From assembly GCA_963741055.1 (NCBI GenBank), contig CAVUGU010000023.1:1-64000 (forward strand): DNA of 64,000 bases, given 5' to 3'. The notes under the pieces are model-generated. The model made no database searches. It saw only the letters and a list, made by a program, of their open reading frames with translations, and was not told where the DNA came from. A program made the translations under genes and the position numbers. Source of the DNA: Bog-756 sp963741055 (GTDB lineage: Bacteria; Actinomycetota; Acidimicrobiia; Acidimicrobiales; RAAP-2). This document shows, piece by piece, positions 18,008-27,157 of the stretch. Within the stretch, counting starts at the first letter, position 1; each line of letters begins with the position of its first letter.

Positions 18008-20009
18008 TCAGGCCGCAGTGGCGGTGCGGTGTCGCTCGGCGAGGTCGACCAGGTCGCCGACGATCTTGCCGAGCTCGAAGTCCTTCGGCGTGTACACGTG
18101 GGCGATCGCCCTTGCCGGCCAGGATCTCCGCGTCCTCCGGCGGAATGATCCCCCCGACGACGACCGGTGCGTCGACGCCGGCTTCCCGCAACCGCTCGAC
18201 GATCTCGGGCACCAGCTCCAAGTGGCTGCCCGAGAGGATCGAGATCCCGACCACGTCGACGTCCTCGTCGCGGGCGGCGGCCGCGATCTCGGCCGGCGTG
18301 AGGCGGATTCCCTGGTAGACGACTTCGAACCCCGCATCGCGGGCGGCAACCGCGATCTGCTCGGCGCCGTTCGAATGGCCGTCGAGGCCCGGCTTCGCCA
18401 CGAGGAGCCTCGGGGGCCCGCCGGTCCGCTCCGCGAGCGCCTTCGTCCGGTCGAGCACCGTGCGGAACTCGCTCCCGCGGTGCCCGACCCCGCCGCCCAC
18501 TCCGGTCGGGGCCCGGTACTCGCCGAACACCTCGCGGAGCGCGCCCGCCCACTCGCCGGTGGTTCCGCCGGCGTGCGCGAGCGCGATGGTCGCGGGCATC
18601 ACGTTGTCGCTACCCGAAGCCGCCCTTCGCAGCTCGTCGAGCGCACGGGTCACTGCCGCTTGGTCACGCGCGGAGCGCCACGCCTCGACGTCTGCCCGCA
18701 GCTCGGCCTCGACCGCCGGGTCCACCTTGAGGATGGAGGCCGCGGATCCCTCGCCGTTCCCCTCCGCCGGGGCGAGCGGTGAGGGCGCGGTCTCGGTGAA
18801 GCAGTTGACGCCCACCACTTTGAGCTCGCCGGTCTCGATGCGTCGCACCCGCTCGGACTGGCTCGCCACCAAGCGCGACTTGAGCTCGTCGATCGCCTCG
18901 AACGCGCCGCCGAGCGAGAGGACGTCCTCCAGCTCCGCCCACGAGGACTCGATGAGTTCCTCGGTCTTCGCCGCGATCACCGGCGACCCGTCGAAGATGT
19001 CCCCGTACTCGAGGAGGTCCGACTCGAATGCCAGGATCTGCTGGATGCGCAACGACCACTGCTGGTCCCACGGCCGCGGCAGCCCGAGCGCCTCGTTCCA
19101 CGCCGGCAGCTGGATGGCGCGAGCACGCGCCCGCTTCGACAGGGTGACCCCGAGGGCCTCGAGGACGATGCGGGGCACGTTGTTCTCCGGCTGCTCCTCG
19201 GTGAGCCCGAGCGAATTGACCTGCACGCCGTAGCGGAACCGACGGAGCTTCGGGTCCGAGACGCCGTAGCGATCCGCACAGACCCGGTCCCAGAGCTCGG
19301 TGAGCGCGCGCATCTTGCAGGTCTCCTCGATGAAGCGCACACCGGCGTTGACGAAGAAGGAGATGCGCCCGACGACGTCGTCGAAGTCGCCTTCGGGTAT
19401 CTGTCCCGATTCGCGGACGGCGTCGAGCACCCCGATGGCGGTGGCGAGCGCGTAGGCGATCTCCTGGGTGGGAGTGGCCCCGGCCTCCTGCAGGTGGTAG
19501 CTGCAGACGTTGATCGGGTTCCACTTCGGGACCTGTCGCACCGTGTAGGCGATCACGTCGACGGTCAGCCGGCGGCTCGGGGCCGGAGGGAAGATGAAGG
19601 TCCCCCGGCTCAGGTACTCCTTGACGATGTCGTTCTGGGTGGTCCCCGACAGCGCGCGTGTGTCGGCTCCCTGGTCCTCCGCATTGGCGATGTAGAGACC
19701 GAGCAGCCAGGCTGCGGTCGCGTTGATGGTCATCGAGGTGTTCATCGATTCGACCGGGATCCCGTCCATCAGCTGAGCCATGTGACCGAGATGCACCACG
19801 GGCACGCCCACCTTGCCGACCTCGCCCGCGGCTTCGGGGGAGTCGGGGTCGTAACCGATCTGGGTCGGGAGGTCGAAGGCGATCGAGAGCCCGGTCTGGC
19901 CCTTGGCGAGGTTGGTCCGGTAGAGCTCGTTCGACGCCTTGGCCGTCGAGTGGCCCGAGTAGGTCCGCATGACCCAGGGCCGGTCGGGTACGCCGCTCAT
20001 CTCCCCCAT
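18008..20009 (-). CDS. ecm: Ethylmalonyl-CoA mutase (MeaA-like), apparent frame break near 18107
   Basis: B12-dependent mutase converting ethylmalonyl-CoA to methylsuccinyl-CoA. From ATG 20009 (GGGAGGCAACA upstream) it shows MRTYSGHSTAKASNELYR, FDLPTQIGYDPDSPEA, ESMNTSMTINATAAWLLGLY, NPINVCSYHLQEAGATP and QVNSLGLTEEQPENN, all closer to MeaA/Ecm than to methylmalonyl-CoA mutase. The C-terminal cobalamin domain has the B12 histidine motif DGHSNG, then SILSGSH and VVGGIIP. Near 18107 an extra base diverts the frame; removing it gives GIAHVYTPKDFELGKIVGDLVDLAERHR and a stop at 18008, for 666 residues. It lies 51 bases behind hbd, probably in one operon, and converges on accE. Confidence 0.9.
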
Positions 20010-20060
20010 TGTTGCCTCCCTGTCCGCGCGTGGTGGTCGCCGCCCGGCCGGGATACCGCG

Positions 20061-20915
20061 CTACCGGTGATAGTCGAGGAACCCCCGGCCCGACTTCCTG
20101 CCCAGCTGCTCGGCCGCGACCATCCGGCGCAGCAGCGGCATCGCGGCGTAGTTGGGGTCGCGGAACTCCTCGTAGAGCGCGTCGAGGATGGCGAGCGAGG
20201 TGTCGAGTCCCACTAGGTCGAGCAGAGCGAAGGGGCCCATCGGGAACCCGCATCCTCCCTGCATCGCCGTGTCGATGTCCTCGATCGAAGCGACACCCTG
20301 CTCGTAGAGCCGCACCGCGTTGTTGAGATAGGGGAACAGGAGGGCATTGACGATGAAGCCCGCTTGATCCTTCACCTGGACGGGCGTCTTGCCGCACCCT
20401 TCCGCGAACTGCTGTGCCGAGGAAATCGTCTCGTCGGACGCGGTGATCGGGCGTACCACCTCGACGAGCGCCATGACCGGCGCCGGGTTGAAGAAGTGGA
20501 TCCCGCACACCTTCTCGGGCCGGCCGGTCTGCATGGCCAGCTCGATGACCGGCAGCGTCGAGGTGTTGGTGGCGAGGATGGCCTCGTCGCGGGTGATGCG
20601 ATCGAGCTCGTTGAAGAGCTCCTTTTTCACCGCGAGGTCCTCGACGACCGATTCGATCACCAGGTCGACGTCCTTCAGCGCGCCGAGGTCGGAGGTACCG
20701 GTGACGAGGGAGAGCGTCTTGTCGCGCTCCTCTTCGGTCTTCTTCCCCTTCTCGATCTGCTTGTTGAGGGACTTCTCGATCGCGGCGAGCGTGGCGTCGG
20801 CGGTGCTCTGGCTGCGGGATCGCAGGATCACCTCGAACCCGCTGCCGGCGGCGCACTCGGCGATGCCCGACCCCATGATCCCTGAACCGACGATTCCGAC
20901 ACGTGCGATGGACAT
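20061..20915 (-). CDS. hbd: 3-hydroxybutyryl-CoA dehydrogenase
   Basis: 284 residues from ATG 20915, the normal length of the NAD(P)-dependent (S)-specific enzyme. N-terminal Rossmann motif VGIVGSGIMGSGIAE, the family segments ATNTSTLPVIELA and GIHFFNPAPVMALVEVV with the catalytic histidine, and the C-terminal domain ending KSGRGFLDYHR. It interconverts acetoacetyl-CoA and 3-hydroxybutyryl-CoA. It is the first gene of a probable hbd-ecm operon, placing the reduction step next to the mutase of the ethylmalonyl-CoA pathway. Confidence 0.94.
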   Translation of the reverse strand: MSIARVGIVGSGIMGSGIAECAAGSGFEVILRSRSQSTADATLAAIEKSLNKQIEKGKKTEEERDKTLSLVTGTSDLGALKDVDLVIESVVEDLAVKKELFNELDRITRDEAILATNTSTLPVIELAMQTGRPEKVCGIHFFNPAPVMALVEVVRPITASDETISSAQQFAEGCGKTPVQVKDQAGFIVNALLFPYLNNAVRLYEQGVASIEDIDTAMQGGCGFPMGPFALLDLVGLDTSLAILDALYEEFRDPNYAAMPLLRRMVAAEQLGRKSGRGFLDYHR

Positions 20916-21010
20916 GGCAGACGATGCTAGCGGTGGACCGGAAGGGTGTCCTCGGCGCTGACCGGCGGCGGGCTTGCCCGGCGCAGATCCGCTCGACACG
21001 ATGGTGGCCG

Positions 21011-22340
21011 ATGACCGAACCTGCCCAGGCGTCCGAGAGCAAGCCGGTTCGCCGGCGGACCTCCACCTCCAAGAAGGCTGGAGCGCCGGCTTCTGCGCAA
21101 GCCGCGCCGGACGGAAACGGCGGAGGTGGGGAGCGGCCCTGGCAGTGGGCCGGTCCGCGGGGCGGGCGTCGTAGGTCCGCGGCCCTCTACAACCGGCGGA
21201 TCCAACGGATGCACGAGGACTGGCCGCTCCTCGGCCAGGCCGGCGCGGCCGTCCTCTCGCGGGCCGGTCTGGTCGAAGCGTTGCTACGCGGGCGTCCACC
21301 GATCGAGGTCGACGGTCGGGTGCTCGATCGGCGCGCGGCAGTTGATCCTCACCGCGGTCGAGCGCGCAGAGGTCCGACGCGCCGCGACCAGTGGGCGTGG
21401 ACCCTTCGATCCCGTCGCGATGCGGCGCGAGCTCACCTTCTGGGCCCGCAAGGTGATGCCGGTCCGGACCGACGTGTACGTGACGGAACGGGTGATTCCA
21501 GCCGTTGGCGACACTCCGCCGATCCCGGTTCGGATCTACCGGCGGTTCGGGGCGGGTGTAGGTGTCGGGCCCGGGGTCGGCGACGACCGCATGGGGCGCC
21601 GGCGACCACCGGCGATCGTCTACTACCACGGGGGTGGCTGGGTGGTCGGCGACCTCGACTCCCACGACGCGTCCTGCCGGTTGCTGGCGGCGGTCAGCGG
21701 ATGTCTCGTTGTGGCCGTCGACTACCGCCTTGCGCCCGAGCATCCCTTCCCGGCAGCCGTCGACGACTCACTGAGCGCGTACCAGTGGGTCCACCGCCAC
21801 GCCGACGAGCTCGGATTCGAGCCGGGCCAGGTCGGTGTCATGGGAGACAGCGCGGGCGGCAACCTGGCCGCGGTGGTCGCGCTCGAGGCGCGCTCGGGGC
21901 TGGGCGAGGGTGTGGCGCCGGTCGCACAGATCCTCGTCTATCCCGTGGTCGACGCGGACTTCGATGCGGAGTCCTACCGGTCGATGGCCGAGCGCTTCTT
22001 CCTCACCCAGGAGCTCATGGAGTTCTACCGGAGCAGCTACCTCCCCGACGTTGCGGACCGCGAGTCGCCGAAGGCCTCGCCGCTGCGCGCACCGGACCAC
22101 TCGGGCCTCGCACCCGCCCTCGTCGTCACCGCCGGTTTCGATCCGCTGCGCGACGACGGGGCGAAGTACGCGGAGGTGCTCCGGGCAGCAGGAGTCGAAG
22201 TGGGGTACCGGTGTTACGACGACCAGATCCACGGGTTCATGGGGATGGGGATCAACCCGGTCTGTCTGGCGCTCGCGACCGAAATCGCCGAAGCAGCGGG
22301 CCGGTTGATGCGCCGCTCGGCCGCGACGACCGCGTCGTAG
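21011..22340 (+). CDS. Alpha/beta hydrolase of the hormone-sensitive-lipase (HSL) family, apparent frame break near 21341
   Basis: ATG 21011 opens a charged, lysine/arginine-rich N-terminus. The frame changes near 21341: GRVLDRRA in frame 2 continues as QLILTAVERAEVRRA in frame 3, so one extra G is likely. The joined protein has about 442 residues. The body has the oxyanion motif YYHGGGW, the nucleophile elbow GDSAGGN, the acid in GFDPLRDD and the histidine in DQIHGFMGMG, all as in HSL-type carboxylesterases. Such enzymes hydrolyse short-chain esters; the substrate is unknown. It is divergent from the hbd-ecm operon. Confidence 0.82.
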
Positions 22341-22362
22341 ACACCCGGGCTGCGTCGCGTTC

Positions 22363-22368
22363 TAGTGT
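22363..22368 (+). promoter_or_regulatory. -10 box for leaderless S51-family gene
   Basis: TAGTGT ends 6 bases before ATG 22375, without a ribosome binding site between. Confidence 0.45.
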
Positions 22369-22374
22369 TGGCAC

Positions 22375-23067
22375 ATGCCACACGGGCGCGGTCTGCTGGC
22401 TCTGGTCGGAGGCGGCGAATGGCAGGAGGGCTGTTCGTTCGACGCGGAGCTGCTCGCCCGCTCGGGCGGCGAGGACGTCCTGGTCCTTCCGACCGCGGCC
22501 GCCTACGAGCATCCCGAGCATCTGGTGGTGAAGGCCGCTGAGTGGTTCGCCTCCCTCGGGGCTCAGGTCGAAGGTCTGATGGTGCTCTCGCGGCCCGATG
22601 CCGAGGACCAAGGTGCCGCCGACGTGTTGCGCAAGGCGCGTTTCATCTATCTCGCGGGAAGCTCGCCGCTGCACATCCGCTCGGTGTTGAAGAGCTCGAA
22701 GGTGTGGGACGCGCTGCTCGCCGCATGGGAGGACGGCGCGGTCGTCGCCGGCTCGTCCGGCGCAGCGATGGCGCTCACCGATCCGATGGTGGATGCACGC
22801 GGAGGCGGGCTCACCATCGGGCTCGGCCTCCTCGACGGGGTGGCGGTCGTCCCCCACTTCGGCGACACCCGCGAGGACGGTCACGGCGAGAAGATGCACC
22901 GAGCGGTGCTGCTCGCGCCTGCCGGCACCCCGGTGGTCGGCATCCCCGAGCGGACGGCGCTGCTCCGCGAGCCCGAGGGAACCTGGCGAGTGGCGGGAGC
23001 CCAACCGGTCGCGGTCTTCTTGGACGGCGCGCCGGCCGAAGTGGGGCTCGCGGCACTCCCGGCTTGA
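22375..23067 (+). CDS. Peptidase S51 / cyanophycinase-like protein
   Basis: 230 residues. The start LLALVGGGEW, then VLVLPTAAAYEHPEH and FIYLAGSSPLHI, and the nucleophile region VVAGSSGAAMAL (serine near residue 126) fit the class I glutamine-amidotransferase-like S51 family, which includes dipeptidase E and cyanophycinase. The later VVPHFGDT could supply the histidine. Substrate is not known. The leaderless promoter directly upstream suggests its own transcription unit. Confidence 0.75.
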   Translation: MPHGRGLLALVGGGEWQEGCSFDAELLARSGGEDVLVLPTAAAYEHPEHLVVKAAEWFASLGAQVEGLMVLSRPDAEDQGAADVLRKARFIYLAGSSPLHIRSVLKSSKVWDALLAAWEDGAVVAGSSGAAMALTDPMVDARGGGLTIGLGLLDGVAVVPHFGDTREDGHGEKMHRAVLLAPAGTPVVGIPERTALLREPEGTWRVAGAQPVAVFLDGAPAEVGLAALPA

Positions 23068-23093
23068 CCGCCGCCCGCGCTGGTGCCTGTCCC

Positions 23094-23648
23094 TCAGTCC
23101 GCCTCGGTGATGGTGACCGACTCGATGACCACCCGTTCCGACGGCGCCCCCGAGCGGCTCCCGGTCGCCTCGATGGCTTTCACCACGTCGAGTCCGTTGA
23201 CCACCTTTCCGAAGAGCGAGTAGCTCGGCGGCAGGGCGGTGCCGTCCGGGCCGCTCACGATGAAGAACTGGCTGCCGTTGGTGTCCGGCCCCGCGTTGGC
23301 CATGGCCAGCGAGCCGATCTCGTAGCGACCGGGTGCAGGCAGCTCGTCCTCGAACCGGTAGCCGGGGCCGCCCCTGCCGGTCCCCTCCGGATCACCGCCT
23401 TGGAGCATGAAGCCGGGAATGATCCGGTGGAACACGATCCCGTCGTAGTAGTGCCAGCGCGCGAGGAACACGAAGTTGTTGACGGTCTTCGGCGCAGCGA
23501 GCGGGTCGAGCGCGATGGTCATCGTTCCCTTCGAGGTGACGACTTCCGCGGTGTAGCGCTTCTGCGGATCGATGATCGTCGGCGGCGGGCCGTCGAACCG
23601 CTGGTTCTGCGGGCTCGAGCCGTCCGCAGCGGGGATCTCTGGACTCAC
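23094..23648 (-). CDS. Peptidyl-prolyl cis-trans isomerase, cyclophilin type
   Basis: 184 residues without a membrane segment, so probably cytoplasmic. The cyclophilin core is intact: VFHRIIPGFMLQGGDP with the catalytic arginine, AMANAGPDTNGSQFFI, and SLFGKVVNGLDVVKAIE. It catalyses proline isomerisation. It lies 51 bases downstream of a second, membrane-anchored cyclophilin on the same strand, so the two are probably co-transcribed paralogues. Confidence 0.92.
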   Translation of the reverse strand: MSPEIPAADGSSPQNQRFDGPPPTIIDPQKRYTAEVVTSKGTMTIALDPLAAPKTVNNFVFLARWHYYDGIVFHRIIPGFMLQGGDPEGTGRGGPGYRFEDELPAPGRYEIGSLAMANAGPDTNGSQFFIVSGPDGTALPPSYSLFGKVVNGLDVVKAIEATGSRSGAPSERVVIESVTITEAD

Positions 23649-23699
23649 GGTGCTCTCCTCTCGGTGGTGCGAATCGCCGACTCGTCCCGGCCAGCACGG

Positions 23700-24512
23700 C
23701 TAGGACTCGGAGACGGTCACGCTCAACATGCGGTGGATCACCTTCGGCGGCGTTCCGTTGTCGCTCGTGTCCCCGTCGGCATTGATCGCGTCGACGACGT
23801 TCTGGCCACTCGTGACCTTGCCGAAGAGTGCGTACTGCGGTGGCAGGGACTCGCCTTGCGGACCCGCCACGATGAAGAACTGGTTGCTCGAGGTGCCGTT
23901 CGGCGCCTGGGAGGTCTTTGCCATCGCCAGCGAGCCGATCGGGTACTGGGGGCTGGCCGTCGCGGGGACCTCGCCCTGGACCGTGTAGCCGACGTTGCCC
24001 GACCCGGTGCCGGTCGGGTCACCGGTCTGGTCCATGAACTGCGGGATGACCCGGTGGAAGGAGAGGCAGTCGTAGTACTTCTGTTTGGCCAGGAAGACGA
24101 AGTCGTTGACCGTGGTCGGCGCGGTCTTCGCATCCAGGTCGGCGGTGATCGTGCCGAGATCGGTCTTGATGGTGGCGGTGTAGGTCTTCGAGGTGTCGAT
24201 GGTCATCGGAGGCGGCGACTTCCAGGTGGGTGCCGGCAGCGGCGTGCTCGGGCTCTCCGGGCACCCCGCCGCCTTCGACGCCTTGTTCGCGGCGAGCTGG
24301 GCGGACGACGTCGGCGTCGTCGTGGTGGTCGTGGAGCTCGCCGACTTCTTGGAAGGACGGAAGATGAGGATGGAGAGCCCCACCACCACCGCCGCGACGA
24401 TCGCGACGATGACCACCCGCCGCAGCGTCTGGCGGCGCTTGCGCGTCTTCTGCTCCGCGGCCAGCCGGGCTTGGCGGGCGGCCTTCTGACGCTGTCGCTT
24501 CTCGGTCGGCAC
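23700..24512 (-). CDS. Membrane-anchored peptidyl-prolyl cis-trans isomerase, cyclophilin type
   Basis: 270 residues: a strongly basic N-terminus (KRQRQKAARQAR), one transmembrane helix (VVIVAIVAAVVVGLSILIF), a Ser/Thr-rich linker, then a cyclophilin domain (SFHRVIPQFMDQTGDP, GTSSNQFFIVAGP, ALFGKVTSGQNVVDAI). The domain should lie outside the membrane and assist folding of secreted proteins. Actinobacteria often have such a pair. The gene precedes the cytoplasmic cyclophilin and is divergent from lysC. Confidence 0.92.
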   Translation of the reverse strand: MPTEKRQRQKAARQARLAAEQKTRKRRQTLRRVVIVAIVAAVVVGLSILIFRPSKKSASSTTTTTTPTSSAQLAANKASKAAGCPESPSTPLPAPTWKSPPPMTIDTSKTYTATIKTDLGTITADLDAKTAPTTVNDFVFLAKQKYYDCLSFHRVIPQFMDQTGDPTGTGSGNVGYTVQGEVPATASPQYPIGSLAMAKTSQAPNGTSSNQFFIVAGPQGESLPPQYALFGKVTSGQNVVDAINADGDTSDNGTPPKVIHRMLSVTVSES

Positions 24513-24589
24513 GGGGCATCAGGGTAGCCGGTCGTCTTCGCGAGGCGACTGCGGCCCGAAGGGCTTCCCGACCCGCCGGAACCGACGGT

Positions 24590-24595
24590 TAGCCT
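24590..24595 (+). promoter_or_regulatory. -10 box for leaderless lysC transcript
   Basis: TAGCCT ends 6 bases before GTG 24602, and no ribosome binding site is visible. Confidence 0.5.
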
Positions 24596-24601
24596 GATCC
24601 C

Positions 24602-25813
24602 GTGTCGCTCGTGGTGCAGAAGTTCGGTGGTTCGTCGGTCGCCGACGCCGACCGGATCCGCGCGGTCGCCGACCACGTCGCGCGGACACGACGGAGCGGC
24701 GAGGACGTGGTGGTCGTCGTCAGCGCCATGGGGAAGACCACCGACGATCTGATCCGGCTGGCCTCGGAGGTGAGCGGCGTCCGCCCGATCCGCGAGGTCG
24801 ACATGCTGCTGAGCGCCGGCGAGCGCATCTCGATGTCCCTGCTCTGCATGGCCCTGGCCGACGCCGGCGTCGAGGCCACCTCTTATACGGGCAGCCAGGC
24901 CGGGATCATCACCGACCGGGTCCACACCCGGGCGAGGATCGTCGAGATCCGGGCGGACCGGCTGACCACGACGCTCGACGGAGGCGGGGTCCCGGTCGTC
25001 GCCGGCTTCCAGGGGGTGTCCGACAAGCGAGACGTCACCACCCTCGGGCGGGGCGGCTCGGACACCACGGCGGTCGCCCTGGCCGCCGCACTCGGCGCCG
25101 ATGCCTGCGAGATCTACACCGACGTGCCCGGAGTCTTCAGCGCCGATCCCCGGCTGGTACCCGACGCGCGCAAGCTCCCGCGGGTGAGCTACGACGAGAT
25201 GCAGGAGATCGCCGCCACCGGGGGTCGGGTCCTCGCGCTGCGATCGGTCGAGTTCGCCCGCAACCACCACGTGCCCCTGCATGTACGTTCGAGCTTCACC
25301 TGGGGACCCGGGACCTGGGTCGAGGAGGAGGACACGACCATGGAGCAGCCGGTGGTCACCGCGGTGACCCACGACGAATCCGAGGCCAAGGTCACCGTGT
25401 CCGGCGTGCCCGACCGCCCCGGCCTCGCCGCACGTCTCTTCCGGGCTCTGGCCGACCGGAACGTGAACGTGGACATGATCGTCCAGAACACCTCGGCGCA
25501 CGGGACGACCGACATCTCCTTCACCATCGACGACGACGACCTCGCGGTCAGCACCGAGGTCTGCAAGGGACTCCTCCCCGAGCTCGGCGCGACCGGCGTC
25601 GACAGCGATGCCGAGGTGGCGCGGATCTCGATCGTCGGAGCCGGCATGAAGTCGCATCCCGGCGTCACCGCACGAACCTTCGAGACCCTGGCGGCCCACG
25701 GCATCAACATCGAGATGATCTCGACCTCGTCCATCCGGATCTCCTGCATGATCCGCGCGGCCGCGGTCGAAGAGGCGGTCCGCGCGCTGCACGAGGCGTT
25801 CGAGCTGTCCTGA
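24602..25813 (+). CDS. lysC: Aspartate kinase (alpha subunit, with internal beta start)
   Basis: 403 residues from GTG 24602. The kinase domain begins VVQKFGGSSVADADR and includes VVVSAMGKTTDDL and GRGGSDTTAVALAAAL. Two ACT domains follow from about residue 247 (SEAKVTVSGVPDRPG, ARISIVGAGMKSHPG) and bind lysine or threonine as feedback effectors in relatives. It phosphorylates aspartate for the lysine, methionine and threonine pathways. An in-frame ATG at 25340 with a strong ribosome site would give the separate beta subunit known in corynebacteria and mycobacteria. asd follows 80 bases downstream. Confidence 0.95.
   Translation: MSLVVQKFGGSSVADADRIRAVADHVARTRRSGEDVVVVVSAMGKTTDDLIRLASEVSGVRPIREVDMLLSAGERISMSLLCMALADAGVEATSYTGSQAGIITDRVHTRARIVEIRADRLTTTLDGGGVPVVAGFQGVSDKRDVTTLGRGGSDTTAVALAAALGADACEIYTDVPGVFSADPRLVPDARKLPRVSYDEMQEIAATGGRVLALRSVEFARNHHVPLHVRSSFTWGPGTWVEEEDTTMEQPVVTAVTHDESEAKVTVSGVPDRPGLAARLFRALADRNVNVDMIVQNTSAHGTTDISFTIDDDDLAVSTEVCKGLLPELGATGVDSDAEVARISIVGAGMKSHPGVTARTFETLAAHGINIEMISTSSIRISCMIRAAAVEEAVRALHEAFELS
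25322..25342 (+). promoter_or_regulatory. Internal ribosome site for aspartate kinase beta subunit
   Basis: GAGGAGGAGG ends about 8 bases before the in-frame ATG 25340, which would start MEQPVVTAVTHDESEAKV. The resulting 157-residue protein (25340-25813) covers exactly the two ACT domains, as in the alpha2-beta2 aspartate kinases of other actinobacteria. Confidence 0.6.
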
Positions 25814-25880
25814 GCGTCGGGTGAGCGCCGGGCTCCCTGGTCGGACGGCGTGCGGCCGTCGTGGGTGCGCCCCACGCTCG

Positions 25881-25886
25881 TAGACT
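25881..25886 (+). promoter_or_regulatory. -10 box for leaderless asd transcript
   Basis: TAGACT ends 7 bases before ATG 25894, with no Shine-Dalgarno between. asd would thus have its own promoter in addition to any read-through from lysC. Confidence 0.5.
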
Positions 25887-25893
25887 GAACGGC

Positions 25894-26926
25894 ATGCGAG
25901 TCGGGGTGGTCGGCGCGACCGGGCAAGTGGGCGGCGTGATGCGCGCCATCCTGGAGGAGCGGGACTTCCCGCTCGATCAGCTCCGGGTGTTCGCCTCCGC
26001 GCGCTCGGCCGGCCGCCGGCTCCCCTTCGGCGGCGAGGACTTGACGGTGGAGGACGCCGCGGCGGCGGATCCCGCCGGACTCGACTTCGCGCTGTTCTCC
26101 TGTGGCGCGCCGGGTTCCCGGGAGCTCGCGCCGCGCTTCGCCGCCGCGGGCGCGATCGTGATCGACAATTCCTCGGCGTGGCGGATGGACCCCGAGGTCC
26201 CTTTGGTGGTCAGTGAGGTCAACGAGGACGCTCTCGGGTCGATTCCGAAGGGGATCGTCGCCAATCCGAACTGCACGACGATGGTGGCGATGCCGGTGCT
26301 CAAGCCCCTCCACGAGGCGGCCGGGCTGCGGCGGCTGACCGTTGCGACCTACCAGGCGGTGTCGGGCGCGGGTCTCGCCGGGGTGGCCGAGCTCGAGAGC
26401 CAGCTGAGGAAGTCGGTGGACGAGGCGGCGTCGCTCACGTTCGACGGCGCGAGCGTGGAGTTCCCTCCGGCGACCGTCTTCGCGGAGACCGTCGCCTACA
26501 ACGTGCTGCCGGTCGCGGGCCACCTGTTGGACGACGGGAGCGGCGAGACCAACGAGGAGCAGAAGTTCCGCGACGAGAGCCGGAAGATCCTCGGTCTGCC
26601 CGATCTCTCGGTGACCTGCACCTGCGTACGGGTCCCGGTGTTCACCGGGCACTCCCACGCGATCGTCGCCGAGTTCGACTCGGCGATCGGTCCCGAGGAG
26701 GCGACCGACTCTCCTCGGGCAGGCACCGGGCGTCGAGGTGGTCGAGATGCCCACCCCGCTCCGGGCCGCGGGGACCGATCCCTCGCTGGTCGGCCGCATC
26801 CGGGCCGTGAAAGGCGACGACCACGCGCTGGCGCTCTTCGTGAGCGGCGACAACCTGCGCAAGGGGGCGGCCCTCAACGCGGTGCAGATCGCGGAGGCCC
26901 TGATCGCGAGGGGCGCGGTCGGCTAG
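25894..26926 (+). CDS. asd: Aspartate-semialdehyde dehydrogenase (apparent frame break near 26704)
   Basis: NADPH-dependent reduction of aspartyl phosphate. ATG 25894 gives MRVGVVGATGQVGGVM (dinucleotide site), FALFSCGAPGS, VIDNSSAWRMDPEVPLVVSEVN and the catalytic cysteine in VANPNCTTM, later CVRVPVFTGHSHAI. At about 26704 an extra base shifts the frame: GPEEAT continues as LLGQAPGVEVVEMPTPLRAAG in the next frame and ends LIARGAVG at 26926. Corrected length is 343 residues, normal for the family. The gene is essential in most bacteria, so the break is more likely an error in the sequence than a lesion. Confidence 0.9.
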
Positions 26927-26950
26927 ACCTCGTCGGGCCTCTTCCGAGCC

Positions 26951-26987
26951 CGACCGACCCGGGTTACCCGACAGCCGGGTGCGGTCG
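26951..26987. terminator. Hairpin between convergent asd and phoU
   Basis: CGACCG with CGGTCG and, inside, CCCGG with CCGGG form a strong stem just after asd. There is no T-run, so it is a terminator-like hairpin rather than a textbook intrinsic terminator. Confidence 0.45.
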
Positions 26988-27041
26988 TGTCGCGCTCTTC
27001 CTCCGAAACCGGCATCAGCCTTGGCCATGTTGGTTCGTCGT

Positions 27042-27085
27042 GCGTTTGTCACTGTCAAACGTGTCGCCGAACAACCCCACCCCGG
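27042..27085. repeat. Palindromic element, copy A
   Basis: An imperfect palindrome GCGTTTGTCA-C-TGTCAAACGT at 27042-27062, followed by CGCCGAACAAC…CCACCCCGG. The same layout with the same flanking text occurs at 60868-60912 (copy B). It lies in the convergent gap between asd and phoU. It may be a dispersed repeat, a regulator binding site, or an RNA hairpin. Confidence 0.5.
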
Positions 27086-27157
27086 CGTGCTCCTCGGTGC
27101 TCCTCCTAGGGGCTTCCTCAGGCTCCTCGGGGCCGGACTCCCGTCCGGCCACCTGGC

